This document shows positions 8,099-17,158 of a stretch of DNA of 64,000 nt, piece by piece. The notes under the pieces are model-generated. The model saw only the letters and a program-made list of their open reading frames with translations. It had not been told where the DNA came from and did no database searches. The DNA is taken from NCBI RefSeq assembly GCF_036924525.1, contig NZ_JAZHRU010000001.1:5361001-5425000 (forward strand), in the 5' to 3' direction. The stretch comes from Bradyrhizobium sp. AZCC 1719 (GTDB taxonomy: Bacteria; Pseudomonadota; Alphaproteobacteria; Rhizobiales; Xanthobacteraceae). The position numbers and the translations under genes are program-made. Each line of letters opens with the position of its first letter. Position 1 is the first letter of the stretch.

Positions 8099-8273
8099 CG
8101 GTCAGCTCGTCGCAGATGCCTGCTGACCTACGTCCAAGATGGATTTCCGCAGCAACGAAGCTGGTCGGACCGCATACCCGAATCACAGCCCGGCACCATG
8201 CCGGACCGATCTCCTGGGCGGTCCATCCCATTCGTTGACGCCACCAATCGTGGCCGCAGGAGTTTCGTCGCGC
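8099..8273 (+). promoter_or_regulatory. Structured nirA leader, possible NasT antitermination target
   Basis: The predicted leader has several hairpins: GGTCAGC/GCTGACC (about 8100-8128); CAGC-AACGAA-GCTG at 8150-8163, whose 6-nt loop has A at 1 and G at 4 as in ANTAR-bound hairpins; CCGGCA-CCA-TGCCGG at 8190-8204; and GGACCG/CGGTCC at 8203-8224, which overlaps and excludes the previous one. I could not identify the second ANTAR hexaloop or a U-tract with confidence. Confidence 0.4.
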
Positions 8274-10085
8274 ATGAAAATCGAACCGATCACAGTCGAC
8301 TTTACCGACGAGCAGAAGCGTTACCTAGAAGGCTTTACCGCAGGCTTGCAGATCAGCCGGGTCGGGCGCGGCCTCGGTAACGCGGGAAAGGCGAATGCCG
8401 AACCGACGGGGCCGGATGCCGCCCATATCAAGGCGCAGGACAAGGTCACAGCCGCCGGCAAGAAGCTCGCCGATCAGGAGAAGTTCAAGCGTGAGGAGCA
8501 TCCGTTCGATGCCTATCCCCGGCTGAAGCAGCAGGCGCTCGACAACGCGCCGCCGAACCTCGCGGATAATTTCCGCTGGCGCTATTACGGCCTGTTCTAC
8601 GTCGCGCCGGCGCAGGATTCCTACATGTGCCGCCTCAGGATTCCGAACGGCATCCTGAAGCACTGGCAGTTTTCGGGACTTGCCGATCTCACCGAGCGGC
8701 TGTGCGGGCCGTTCTGTCACGTCACCACGCGCGCTAACTTGCAGGTGCGCGAGATTCCGCCCAAGCATGCGGTGGCTTTGATCGAGGGCATTCAGGATCT
8801 GGGTCTCTGTTCGCGCGGCACCGGCGCGGACAATATCCGCAATGTCACGGGCACGCCGACGGCGGGTATCGATCCGCAGGAACTGATCGATACCCGCGAA
8901 TATGCCCGCGAGTGGCACTACCACATCCTCAACGATCGCTCGCTGTATGGCTTGCCGCGCAAGTTCAATGTCGCCTTCGATGGCGCCGGCAAGATCGCCG
9001 TGCTGGAAGACACTAACGACATCGCGTTCACCGCGGTCGAGGTGAAGGACGGCTTTGGTGCCGAGCCCGGCATCTGGTTTCGCCTAGGGATCGGCGGCAT
9101 CACGGGTCACAAGGATTTTGCCAAGTATAGCGACATCATCGTGAAGCCGGCCGATGCCACCAGGGTGGCGGATGCCATCGTGCGCATCTTCATCGAACTC
9201 GGCGATCGCACCAACCGCAACAAGGCGCGGCTGAAATATGTGCTCGATGGGATGGGGCACGAAAAATTCCACGCGCTGGTGGAGGAGCGGCTCGGCAAGC
9301 CCTTCACCCGCGTGCGGCCGGAAGCGCTCGCGCCGCGGCCGGCCTCGGATCGCACGGCGCATATCGGCGTGCACAGGCAGAAGCAGGAGGGGCTGAACTG
9401 GATCGGCGTGTCGCTGCCGCTCGGCAAGATCACGTGCGAGCAGATGCGAGGGCTGGCCAAAATCGCGCAGGATCTTGGCGACGGCGATATCCGCCTGACG
9501 GTGTGGCAGAACCTGCTGATCCCGGGCGTGCGTGACGAGAACATCGAGCTCGCGGTCGCCGCGATCAAGGCGATCGGGCTTGCGGTCGAGGCTTCGCAAA
9601 TTCGGGCCGGCCTGATCGCCTGCACCGGCAATGCCGGCTGCCGATTTGCGGCGGCGAATACCAAGCGCCATGCCGCCGAAATCGGCGACTGGTGCGAGCC
9701 ACGCGTCAACATCGAGACGCCGATCAACATCCACGTCACCGGCTGCCACCATTCCTGCGCGCAGCATTACATCAGCGATATCGGCCTGATCGCCGCGAAA
9801 GTGGATATTGGCGAAGATGCCGATCCCGTCGAAGGCTATCATCTCTTCACTGGCGGCGGCTTCGGACCCGAAGCCGATGTCGGGCAGGAGGTCTATCGCG
9901 ACCTCAAGGCCGAGGATGCGCCGAGGACGGTCGAGAAACTGCTGAAGGCCTATCTCAGGCACCGCGCATCATCAGATGAAACGTTCCTGACCTTTGCGCG
10001 CCGCCATGACGGCGAGACGCTGCGCAAGCTGGCCGATGCCCAAGTCACTGACGCTCAAGTCACTGACGCTCAGGTGTCCTCATGA
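8274..10085 (+). CDS. nirA: Assimilatory ferredoxin-type nitrite reductase (sirohaem, 4Fe-4S)
   Basis: The protein has 603 residues. ATG 8274 is preceded by GCAGGAG (8256-8262). The nitrite/sulfite reductase duplicated fold is present, with two ferrodoxin-like half-domains (LTERLCGPFCHVTTRANLQVRE and GDIRLTVWQNLLIPGV). The cluster/sirohaem cysteines are ACTGNAGC (C-x5-C) and GCHHSCAQ (C-x3-C). It would reduce nitrite to ammonium in the cytoplasm. A sulfite reductase is the alternative, but the nasTS neighbours and sigma-54-like promoter favour nitrite. The extreme C-terminus carries tandem 5-residue repeats (DAQVT), and the stop overlaps the next gene by 4 bp, which suggests the flavoprotein supplies its electrons. 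Confidence 0.85.
   Translation: MKIEPITVDFTDEQKRYLEGFTAGLQISRVGRGLGNAGKANAEPTGPDAAHIKAQDKVTAAGKKLADQEKFKREEHPFDAYPRLKQQALDNAPPNLADNFRWRYYGLFYVAPAQDSYMCRLRIPNGILKHWQFSGLADLTERLCGPFCHVTTRANLQVREIPPKHAVALIEGIQDLGLCSRGTGADNIRNVTGTPTAGIDPQELIDTREYAREWHYHILNDRSLYGLPRKFNVAFDGAGKIAVLEDTNDIAFTAVEVKDGFGAEPGIWFRLGIGGITGHKDFAKYSDIIVKPADATRVADAIVRIFIELGDRTNRNKARLKYVLDGMGHEKFHALVEERLGKPFTRVRPEALAPRPASDRTAHIGVHRQKQEGLNWIGVSLPLGKITCEQMRGLAKIAQDLGDGDIRLTVWQNLLIPGVRDENIELAVAAIKAIGLAVEASQIRAGLIACTGNAGCRFAAANTKRHAAEIGDWCEPRVNIETPINIHVTGCHHSCAQHYISDIGLIAAKVDIGEDADPVEGYHLFTGGGFGPEADVGQEVYRDLKAEDAPRTVEKLLKAYLRHRASSDETFLTFARRHDGETLRKLADAQVTDAQVTDAQVSS
10041..10079 (+). repeat. 15-bp tandem repeat at the 3' end of nirA
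   Basis: CAAGTCACTGACGCT occurs at 10041-10055 and 10056-10070, with a degenerate partial third copy at 10071-10079. It encodes the repeated C-terminal residues of NirA and ends 2 bp before the start codon of the downstream flavoprotein gene, so it also forms that gene's translation-initiation region. Confidence 0.8.
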
Positions 10086-11686
10086 ATCAGATCACGCCTC
10101 CACCCAAGGTCGAGATCATTCCCTCGAACGCGCCATTCTCGGAAGCGCAGCGCTCCTGGCTGAACGGGTTCTTTGCCGGGCTCCTGTCCGATGCGACGCC
10201 GTTGTCGGCCGAACAAGGCGCTGAAGTCATGCAGGGCGCGGCCGGCGATGGCGATGACGGCGAAGCGCCGTGGCACGACCAGACCATGCCGATCGCCGAA
10301 CGGATGAAGCTGGCCGAAGGCCGGCCATTGCGGCGGCGGATGATGGCGGCAATGGCACAGCAGGACTGCGGTCAGTGCGGCTACGACTGCCATAACTATT
10401 CCGAAGCGATTGCGAACAAGAGCGAAGCGCGACTCAACCTCTGCGTCCCCGGCGGCAAGGAAACCGCGCGGATGCTGAAGTCGCTCTATGAGGAGATCGA
10501 CAAGGCGCCGGCTACGCCGTCATCGGCGCCTGCGGCAGCGGCGGCTGCGGTTGTGCCGACGGCTCCAGGCGAACCTGGCCGCTCGCGCGACAATCCCGCA
10601 AACGCAAAGTTCCTGTCGCGGCGACTGCTCAACGGCAAGGGCTCGGAGAAGGAGACCTGGCATATCGAGTTCGATCTCTCCGGGTGTCACCTCGACTATG
10701 TCGTGGGCGATTCGTTCGGCATCTTCGCGCGCAACGACATTGGCCTCGTCGACCAGATCATCGCGCTCTTGGGCGCATCGCATACGACGGAGGTGAGGGG
10801 AAAGACGCTGCGTGAAGTATTGCGCGACGACGTCTCACTGTCGCCGGCGCCGGATTCACTGTTCGAGTTGATCTCGTATCTGACCGGCGGCGCGCTGCGC
10901 GAAAAGGCGCGTGCGCTGGCGCAGGGCGAGGATCCCGATGGCGACGCGGCAACGCTCGACGTCATGGCAGTATTGCAGAAATTCTCCCGCATCCGTCCGC
11001 ATCCCGAGGCCTTTGTCGAGGCGCTGGAGCCGTTGCAACCACGGCTCTACTCGATCTCGTCGTCGCACAATGCGACGCCCGGAAAGCTGTCGCTGACGGT
11101 GGACTGCGTGCGCTATGTGGTCAACAAGCGTCGCCGTTTGGGCCTGGCCTCGACATTCCTTGCCGAGCGCATCAATCCCGGCGACGAGGTCAAGATCTAT
11201 GTACAGAAGGCCCATGGCTTCGCGCTGCCGCAAGACCCGAAGACGCCAATCATCATGGTCGGCCCCGGGACGGGTATCGCGCCGTTCCGCGCCTTCCTGC
11301 TCGATCGCCGCGCCACCGGCGCCCCCGGCAAGAACTGGCTGTTCTTTGGCCATCAGCGCAGCGATTGCGATTTCTTCTATGCTGACGAACTCAATGCGAT
11401 GAAGACCTCGGGCCTCTTGACGCGGTTGTCGCTGGCGTGGTCGCGCGATGGCGAGAAGAAATTTTACGTGCAGGATCGCATGCGCGAGGTTGGCCGCGAG
11501 GTATGGACCTGGCTTGCCGAAGGCGCCCATGTCTACATCTGCGGCGATGCCAAGCGGATGGCCAAGGACGTCGAGCGCGCGCTGGTCGACATCGTCGCGC
11601 AGTTCGGCGCCCGAACCACCGACGAGGCCGTCAGCTTCGTCGGGGAACTCAAGAAGAAGGGCCGGTTCCAGCAGGACGTTTACTAA
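10082..11686 (+). CDS. CysJ-like NADPH-dependent flavoprotein with an Fe-S domain instead of the FMN domain
   Basis: The protein has 534 residues. The C-terminal two thirds match the FAD/NADPH part of sulfite reductase alpha subunit: FAD-binding RLYSISSSHN, the connecting domain, NADP-binding GPGTGIAPFRAFL, and the ending FQQDVY. No flavodoxin (FMN) domain precedes it. Residues 96-121 instead hold four cysteines (C96, C99, C103 and C121 in CGQCGYDC and NLCVPGG), an Fe-S cluster motif, followed by an Ala/Pro-rich linker (about 140-165). It probably passes NADPH electrons through FAD and Fe-S to NirA. Its N-terminal FSEAQRSWLNGFFAGL resembles NirA's FTDEQKRYLEGFTAGL. The 4-bp overlap with nirA shows coupling. 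Confidence 0.75.
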   Translation: MNQITPPPKVEIIPSNAPFSEAQRSWLNGFFAGLLSDATPLSAEQGAEVMQGAAGDGDDGEAPWHDQTMPIAERMKLAEGRPLRRRMMAAMAQQDCGQCGYDCHNYSEAIANKSEARLNLCVPGGKETARMLKSLYEEIDKAPATPSSAPAAAAAAVVPTAPGEPGRSRDNPANAKFLSRRLLNGKGSEKETWHIEFDLSGCHLDYVVGDSFGIFARNDIGLVDQIIALLGASHTTEVRGKTLREVLRDDVSLSPAPDSLFELISYLTGGALREKARALAQGEDPDGDAATLDVMAVLQKFSRIRPHPEAFVEALEPLQPRLYSISSSHNATPGKLSLTVDCVRYVVNKRRRLGLASTFLAERINPGDEVKIYVQKAHGFALPQDPKTPIIMVGPGTGIAPFRAFLLDRRATGAPGKNWLFFGHQRSDCDFFYADELNAMKTSGLLTRLSLAWSRDGEKKFYVQDRMREVGREVWTWLAEGAHVYICGDAKRMAKDVERALVDIVAQFGARTTDEAVSFVGELKKKGRFQQDVY

Positions 11687-11866
11687 TTCGGGTGCCAACT
11701 CTACTCAAATCGGCCCGAATAAAATTCTCGTTCTGGTCGGGAAGAAGGGAAATTTCCCCTCGAAATGGAGCGCGCCGGAGCGCCCCCATCGCTATTTCGG
11801 CGGATATCTTGCATCCGGCCGCGATCGATATTCCATATGCACTCCATGCTGCGTTGGAGATCGACC

Positions 11867-12019
11867 ATGCGCGAACTATCGGCGGAAGCCCGCCTGCACC
11901 TTTACGCACGCTCAGTGGCCCGCCGTTCCGGCACCGGCTTTCATACCGCCGCGCTCTACAGCGCGTTCGCGCTCATTGCCGCCATCGTGTTCGGCACGCT
12001 GTCGGTCCATCCGTTCTGA
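11867..12019 (+). CDS. Small single-span membrane protein (50 aa), unknown function
   Basis: The ATG at 11867 follows GGAG (about 11854). The frame reads MRELSAEARLHLYARSVARR, then a hydrophobic helix (AALYSAFALIAAIVFGTLSV) and ends HPF. A basic amphipathic N-terminus before one transmembrane helix suggests an inner-membrane microprotein. Two upstream in-frame ATGs (11837 and 11843) exist, without a better ribosome-binding site. It lies 180 bp downstream of the nirA flavoprotein gene. No function is recognisable. Confidence 0.5.
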   Translation: MRELSAEARLHLYARSVARRSGTGFHTAALYSAFALIAAIVFGTLSVHPF

Positions 12020-12062
12020 GATTGCACCTCAGGCACGGAGGTTTGCCTCGACAGGCTCTCAC

Positions 12063-13421
12063 TTAGCGAGAGTGTTTTTGTAGATTTTGCCGTCCTTCAT
12101 GATGATCTTGAAGTTGCTGGCGGGGTCGGCAATGAGCCCGATGTTGTCTAACGGATTGCCGTCGACGAGCAAGAGATCGGCGAGCGCCTCCCCGCTCCAC
12201 GACGCCGAGCTTTCCCGGATAGGGATTTCGTTTTCCGGAGAGTTCCAGCAGTTCGGCGTTTGTCGACGTCGCCATGACCAGCGCTTCGGCGGGAGTGTAC
12301 CATCGAGTGAGCGAGGCCAGAATTGCCCCTTGTTGCCGCGCCAGCGCGGCGGAGAACAGGACGTCCGTGCCCCACGCTGTCTTGATCTTGTACTTCTTCG
12401 CCAGTTCGTAGGTCCGCCCTATGCCGGGCCAGACCTCATCCGCCTTGGTTCGCTGCACTGAGCCCACAGGAAAGCCCAGCCTCAAGTCCTCGGGGAGTGG
12501 CTGCATGCTTAACCAGACGCCTTTTTCGGCGAGTAGCTTGGCGGTTGCTTCGTCCATCAGCATGCCGTGTTCGACACACTTCACGCCAGCCGCAACAGCC
12601 CCCCGGATCGCAGCCGGCGTAAAGGCATGCGCGGCGACGTACGTGCCCCAATTCTCGGCCGCTTCAACCGCGGCGCGCAGTTCGGCTTCGGTAAAGGTGG
12701 TCACGTCGATCGGACTGAAGGGTGACGACACTCCGCCGCCCGCCGTCAACTTGACTTGGGAGGCGCCCTGCATGAGCTGTTCGCGCGCGCGCACGCGCAC
12801 CTCGTCAGGGCTGTCCGCAACCATGGCGCCACCGACCTGCTCCATGCGGGTGAGCATGCCGCCGATCGTTCGCGGCAAATCGGTGAGCTGGCGGAAATCT
12901 CCGTGCCCGCTCGTGACGGTGATAACGGCACCGGATGGATAGATGCGCGGGCCCTTGACGACGCCCTCGTCGATGGCGCTCTTGAGACCGAACACCGGCC
13001 CGCCCACGTCGCGAACGGTGGTGAAGCCGCGCATCAGAGTGTCAGTCGCCTCGCTGCCAGCCACGAGATTGACGTAGCCGACGTCACCGAACGACTGTGC
13101 CGGCGTCACCCGGATCAACATCGCGTGCCAATGCACGTCGATCAGGCCGGGCATCAGTGTGCGGCCGCCACCATCGACGATCATGGTGGTCGCGCTTCGA
13201 TCGACCGAAATCGGCGTCCGGGAAATTGTTTCGATCAGGTTGTCTCGAACCAGTACATTGGTTGGTTCGGACAATGATGTGCCCCTGCCGTCAAATACCC
13301 TGACATTGTTGAACAGCGTTATCGCGCCGCTGGTTTGCTGAGCTTGCGCCACACTTGTTGAAAAAATCAGTGCACAGACCGGTGTCGCCGATATCAATCG
13401 GCGGAGATACATGGAGATCAT
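12063..13421 (-). CDS. Secreted metal-dependent amidohydrolase with a 3' frameshift
   Basis: ATG 13421 has TTGGAGGG just upstream and gives a signal peptide ending VAQAQQ. The imidazolonepropionase/Xaa-Pro-dipeptidase-like amidohydrolase fold has its metal and catalytic residues: DVHWHA, lysine in SQVKLTAGGG, AAHAF, EHGM and WGTD. Near 12190 the frame changes. The present frame ends in a basic nonsense tail, while the frame one base over reads ALADLLLVDGNPLDNIGLIA and on to a stop at 12059, the normal C-terminus. One extra G in GGGGAGGCGCTC explains this. It is either a real 1-bp insertion replacing the last ~45 residues or a sequencing error. Substrate unknown; a peptidase is likely. Confidence 0.75.
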   Translation of the reverse strand: MISMYLRRLISATPVCALIFSTSVAQAQQTSGAITLFNNVRVFDGRGTSLSEPTNVLVRDNLIETISRTPISVDRSATTMIVDGGGRTLMPGLIDVHWHAMLIRVTPAQSFGDVGYVNLVAGSEATDTLMRGFTTVRDVGGPVFGLKSAIDEGVVKGPRIYPSGAVITVTSGHGDFRQLTDLPRTIGGMLTRMEQVGGAMVADSPDEVRVRAREQLMQGASQVKLTAGGGVSSPFSPIDVTTFTEAELRAAVEAAENWGTYVAAHAFTPAAIRGAVAAGVKCVEHGMLMDEATAKLLAEKGVWLSMQPLPEDLRLGFPVGSVQRTKADEVWPGIGRTYELAKKYKIKTAWGTDVLFSAALARQQGAILASLTRWYTPAEALVMATSTNAELLELSGKRNPYPGKLGVVERGGARRSLARRRQSVRQHRAHCRPRQQLQDHHEGRQNLQKHSR

Positions 13422-13609
13422 TTGACCCTCCAAGGAAGCCGGCTAGTCCAAGGGAGCAGATAATGATATCTTCTCCTCCTGGTTGCGCCAACAGTTATTG
13501 GAGGGCTTAAGGCGCCGTGACACTTCGCGTACCGGCGGCTTTTCGCATCTGTTCGATTCAAAATGAGTCGGTGTAGCGCCGAAGCGGACGTCCAACCGGG
13601 CTTTTGGAC

Positions 13610-14392
13610 TTATGTATTCGCAACCGGCTTCACTTTGAACGGCACGACGTCGATCCCGGCATTCTTCAATGCCTGCCTGACCCCACGTCCAATCTCGACG
13701 GCACCCGGCGTGTCGCCATGAATGCACACGGTGTCGGTGCGCATCTTGATCACCTTGCCGGTGACTGACACCACTGCGCCGTCCTGCACCATCCGCACTA
13801 CGCGATCGGCGATTTGTTTCGCATCATGCAGCACGGCGCCGGGCTTCTTGCGCGACACCAGCGAGCCATTGTCTTCATAGGCGCGGTCGGCAAACACCTC
13901 GTGCACCATCGGCAAATTGGCGGCCTCGCCCGCCTGTACCAGCTTGGAATTGGCGAGCACCACGAAAATCAGATTGGGGTCGACCGCCTTGATGCCGTTG
14001 GCGATCGCTTTCGCCGTCATGTCGTCCTCGCAGGCGACGTTGGAAAGCGCGCCATGCGCCTTGACGTGGGTGACCTTGTAACCGGCCGCGGTTGCAATCG
14101 CCTGCAGTGCGCCGATCTGGTAGGCGATGAGGTTCTCGATCTCCGAAGACTTTAGGCCCGGGATCGGCCGCCGACCGAAGCCGTGCAGGTCGCGATATCC
14201 AGGGTGCGCGCCGACACTGACGCCGCGCGCTTTCGCCAGTTCGACCGTACGGCGCATGATGTCGGGATCGCCCGCGTGAAAACCGCAGGCGACGTTCACC
14301 GAGGTCGCAAGCTCGATCATCGCGGCGTCATTGCCCATTTCCCACGCGCCAAATCCTTCGCCGAGATCGCAATTGAGGTCGATGGTTGTCAT
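13610..14392 (-). CDS. pxpA: 5-oxoprolinase subunit PxpA (LamB/YcsF family)
   Basis: The protein has 260 residues, the usual PxpA length. LamB/YcsF signatures are [19 protein letters not shown] at the start, [41 protein letters not shown] and the C-terminal [17 protein letters not shown]. With PxpB and PxpC it forms the ATP-dependent prokaryotic 5-oxoprolinase, which opens 5-oxoproline (pyroglutamate) to glutamate. It is the last gene of pxpBCA, 34 bp after pxpC. Confidence 0.93.
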   Translation of the reverse strand: MTTIDLNCDLGEGFGAWEMGNDAAMIELATSVNVACGFHAGDPDIMRRTVELAKARGVSVGAHPGYRDLHGFGRRPIPGLKSSEIENLIAYQIGALQAIATAAGYKVTHVKAHGALSNVACEDDMTAKAIANGIKAVDPNLIFVVLANSKLVQAGEAANLPMVHEVFADRAYEDNGSLVSRKKPGAVLHDAKQIADRVVRMVQDGAVVSVTGKVIKMRTDTVCIHGDTPGAVEIGRGVRQALKNAGIDVVPFKVKPVANT

Positions 14393-14426
14393 GTTGTCTG
14401 TCCGCTTCTCGTGAGTGGATTGGTGG

Positions 14427-15482
14427 TCAGTCCGGGCCCGCTATGTCGGCCATCGATACCGCGTGCCAGGTTCCGGCATCGACCGCGCTGACGGCGTGGC
14501 CTGCGACATTGGCATCGTGCAGCGCGTCGATGTTGAGATCAACGCTTTCGATTGCGCGCAGCCGCTCGGGCAGGGTGCGCAACAGTTCCGCAAATTTGCG
14601 CGCTTCGGCCTGCGCTTCGGCCATGCTGATGGCGCGAAAGCGAAAGGCGTGCCCGGCGGGGATCTGCGCCAATCGCCCGAGGTCGGCCGAAATCACGGTT
14701 GCGATCTTGGGATAGCCGCCGCTGGTGCCGCGATCCGGCATCAGTACGATCGGCTGGCCGTTGCCGGGCACCTGCAGGCTGCCGTTGACAGTGCCGTCGG
14801 AGACGATGTTGTGGCCGTGGAGGTGCTTGAGGGTGGGGCCCTCAAGCCGGTAGCCCATGCGGTCGCTGGTCGCCGATATCTTCCATTCGCTGTCGACGAA
14901 CAATTTTTTGGTCTCATCAGTGAATTCGTCGTCCTGTGGACCCCAGACTATGCGGATCGGCGTGTCGGTTGCCGCGGGCAATTCGATCCGCCGTTCCGCC
15001 GCGCCGCTTGCGGCCTTCGCCGGTAGCTCGTCGCCGGCCTGCAGTGGGCGAGGATAGGGGCTGCCGAGGCCTGCGCGGGCATTGACGGCCAGGCTGCCGA
15101 ACATCGGCTCGCCGATAATGCCGCCTTCAATCGCGAGATAGCTGAACGCGCCGCCGCGGGCAAAGCCGAGCGTCAGCGTCTCGCCATCGGCGATGGTTGC
15201 GGATGTATCCGATGCCACGGCGCGGCCGGCGATATCGGCATTGCGCGGGGCTCCCGTCAGCGCGACGCGCACCGCGCCGCCGCGCGCGGTAAATTTCGCC
15301 CCGAACGGACCGACTTCGACGGCGGCCGTGAACGGCTCATTGCCAACCAGCGTGTTGGCTGCCGCCAGCGCCAGCCGATCCATTGCGCCACTCGGCACCA
15401 GGCCGTAGCGCTGGGCGCCGGGACGTCCGCCGTCCTGTACCGAACTCGCCGGGCCGATTGAGACAATGACCAGCTTGCTCAT
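14427..15482 (-). CDS. pxpC: 5-oxoprolinase subunit PxpC
   Basis: The protein has 351 residues and belongs to the family formerly called biotin-dependent carboxyltransferase or allophanate hydrolase subunit 2. The family opening is [46 protein letters not shown] and [12 protein letters not shown] are further hallmarks. The chosen ATG at 15482 overlaps the end of pxpB by 4 bp. It acts with PxpB in forming phosphorylated 5-oxoproline before PxpA-dependent opening. Confidence 0.93.
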   Translation of the reverse strand: MSKLVIVSIGPASSVQDGGRPGAQRYGLVPSGAMDRLALAAANTLVGNEPFTAAVEVGPFGAKFTARGGAVRVALTGAPRNADIAGRAVASDTSATIADGETLTLGFARGGAFSYLAIEGGIIGEPMFGSLAVNARAGLGSPYPRPLQAGDELPAKAASGAAERRIELPAATDTPIRIVWGPQDDEFTDETKKLFVDSEWKISATSDRMGYRLEGPTLKHLHGHNIVSDGTVNGSLQVPGNGQPIVLMPDRGTSGGYPKIATVISADLGRLAQIPAGHAFRFRAISMAEAQAEARKFAELLRTLPERLRAIESVDLNIDALHDANVAGHAVSAVDAGTWHAVSMADIAGPD

Positions 15483-16210
15483 GAGGCGATCTGCTCGGCA
15501 ATGAATTCGCCGGCTTCGGCGGCGCGATCCTGCTCCGCAAAAGTCTTGGCATCGACCGGCGTGAAGGTGACGTTGTCGCCCGGCTCCAGCAGAAAGATCG
15601 GATCGCGGTGAAGCTGGTAGGTGCGGACGGCCGTCCGTCCGAGAAGATGCCAGCCGCTCGGGCCAGCGAGGCATTGCACTCCGGTTTGCACCCCTCCGAT
15701 CGAGATGGTGCCAGCCGGCGTCAGCAAGCGCGGATTTTGCCGCCGCGGCATATGTAGGCTATCCGCAAGCCCGCTGAGATAGGACCAACCGGGCGTAAAG
15801 CCGATCATCGCGACCTGGTAGTCGCCAGCGACGTGCCGCGCCACGATCTCCTCAGGCGTCGTGTTCAGGGTTTTGGCCACGTCCTCGAGGTCGATGCCGT
15901 GCTCGCCGCCATAAACCACGGGAATGCGCCAGCGCCGGGTTTTGGTCGTTGCCGGTACCGGGAGCTGCGCGAGCGCGAGAATCCTTTCGCCAAGCTTGTC
16001 GAAATCGATCTGGACCGGGTCGTAGTGGACCAGCAGCGAGCGATAGGTCGGCACAGTCTCGGTGACGCCTGCGATGGGCTCAGCAGCCAGCGCGCGATCG
16101 AGCGCCAGTACCCGCCGGTTGGCGGCATCGTCGATGTTGCGGCTGAATTCCACCGTGATGGCGCTGTCACCACTCGGCAACAGGCGGGGCGGGGGTAACG
16201 GTGCGGCCAT
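15479..16210 (-). CDS. pxpB: 5-oxoprolinase subunit PxpB
   Basis: The protein has 243 residues from ATG 16210 (AGAGG just upstream); an upstream in-frame start at 16285 would add 25 basic residues not seen in the family. Allophanate-hydrolase subunit 1 features are LLPSGDSAITVEFS, YRSLLVHYDP, MIGFTPGWSYLSGL and GGVQTGVQCLAGPSGWHLLGR. It is the first gene of the pxpBCA operon. Confidence 0.9.
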   Translation of the reverse strand: MAAPLPPPRLLPSGDSAITVEFSRNIDDAANRRVLALDRALAAEPIAGVTETVPTYRSLLVHYDPVQIDFDKLGERILALAQLPVPATTKTRRWRIPVVYGGEHGIDLEDVAKTLNTTPEEIVARHVAGDYQVAMIGFTPGWSYLSGLADSLHMPRRQNPRLLTPAGTISIGGVQTGVQCLAGPSGWHLLGRTAVRTYQLHRDPIFLLEPGDNVTFTPVDAKTFAEQDRAAEAGEFIAEQIAS

Positions 16211-16436
16211 GGCCTCTAAACTGTCTCGCAGCTCTCGTGCTAGCCTCAACCTGTAGCGTGTTTTGGTCGCGAGTGGAATTCGCATCGCGCGAAATCCGCC
16301 AGCAAGTTCAATAAATTAATCTGCAGTCCGACGATAAGATGTTATGATCGCGCTTCTTTCCACGAGACCTTGACGCGGTACAAGCGCTTCGCAAGATGCG
16401 CTACCTTTCACCTATCCTCCGGAGCCTGCATTCCAG

Positions 16437-17135
16437 ATGTCCCTGTCCCCCGAAGCCATCGCAACCCTGTCCGGCGTCTCGACCGCCACCATCACCACCG
16501 TGCTGCTCAAGAAGGGCCTGCGAAACGTCTGGATGCGCGGCACCAAGCCGCTGCGGCCGGGGCAGCCGCGGCTGGTCGGACCGGCCTTTACGCTGCGCTT
16601 CGTGCCCGCGCGCGAAGACCTCGCCACGCCAGAATCCTGGTCCTCGCCGATTTCGACCCGTACCGCGATTGAAGCCATGCCGAAAGGCTGCATCGCTGTG
16701 GTCGATGCCATGGGCGTCTCCGATGCCGGCATCTTCGGCGACATCCTCTGCGCCCGCATGATCAAGCGCGGCGTTGCGGCGCTGATCACCGATGGCGTGG
16801 TGCGCGACGTCGAAGGCGTGCTCGGCACCAATCTCCCGGTCTGGTGCGACGGCTTCGCCGCGCCGCCTTCCGTGGCGGGGCTTACCTTCGTGGGCTGGGG
16901 CGAGCCGATCGGCTGCGGCGGAGTCGCGGTATTCCCGAACGATATCGTCGTCGCCGACCAGGACGGTGCCGTGCTGATCCCGCAGGCCCTGCTCGACCAC
17001 GTGCTGGCCGAAGGGCCGGAACAGGAACGGATGGAGGCCTGGATCGTCAACGAGGTGAATAACGGCGCGGCATTGCCCGGCCTCTATCCGATGAACGCAG
17101 AGACCAAGGCGCGCTACGCCGCGACGAAGAAATAA
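16437..17135 (+). CDS. RraA-like family protein (HMG/CHA-type aldolase or RraA homologue)
   Basis: The protein has 232 residues. RraA/dimethylmenaquinone-methyltransferase-like fold: STATITTVLLKKGLRN, GPAFTLRFVPAREDL, AVVDAMGVSDAGIFGDILCARM and the GVAALITDGVVRDVEG motif. The Asp/Arg of this last motif bind pyruvate and metal in 4-hydroxy-4-methyl-2-oxoglutarate aldolases. Several relatives are annotated as RNase E inhibitors without evidence. The adjacent cupin gene, 23 bp downstream, points to a small-molecule metabolic role. A GGAG lies about 15 bp upstream of the ATG. Confidence 0.8.
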   Translation: MSLSPEAIATLSGVSTATITTVLLKKGLRNVWMRGTKPLRPGQPRLVGPAFTLRFVPAREDLATPESWSSPISTRTAIEAMPKGCIAVVDAMGVSDAGIFGDILCARMIKRGVAALITDGVVRDVEGVLGTNLPVWCDGFAAPPSVAGLTFVGWGEPIGCGGVAVFPNDIVVADQDGAVLIPQALLDHVLAEGPEQERMEAWIVNEVNNGAALPGLYPMNAETKARYAATKK

Positions 17136-17158
17136 CTTCAACAGGCAGAGGCAACTCC

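Noticed and set aside
11686..11720. ATTCGGG/CCCGAAT stem after the flavoprotein gene as a terminator
   Set aside because: A 7-bp stem with a 21-nt loop and no T run on the plus strand; too weak to call.
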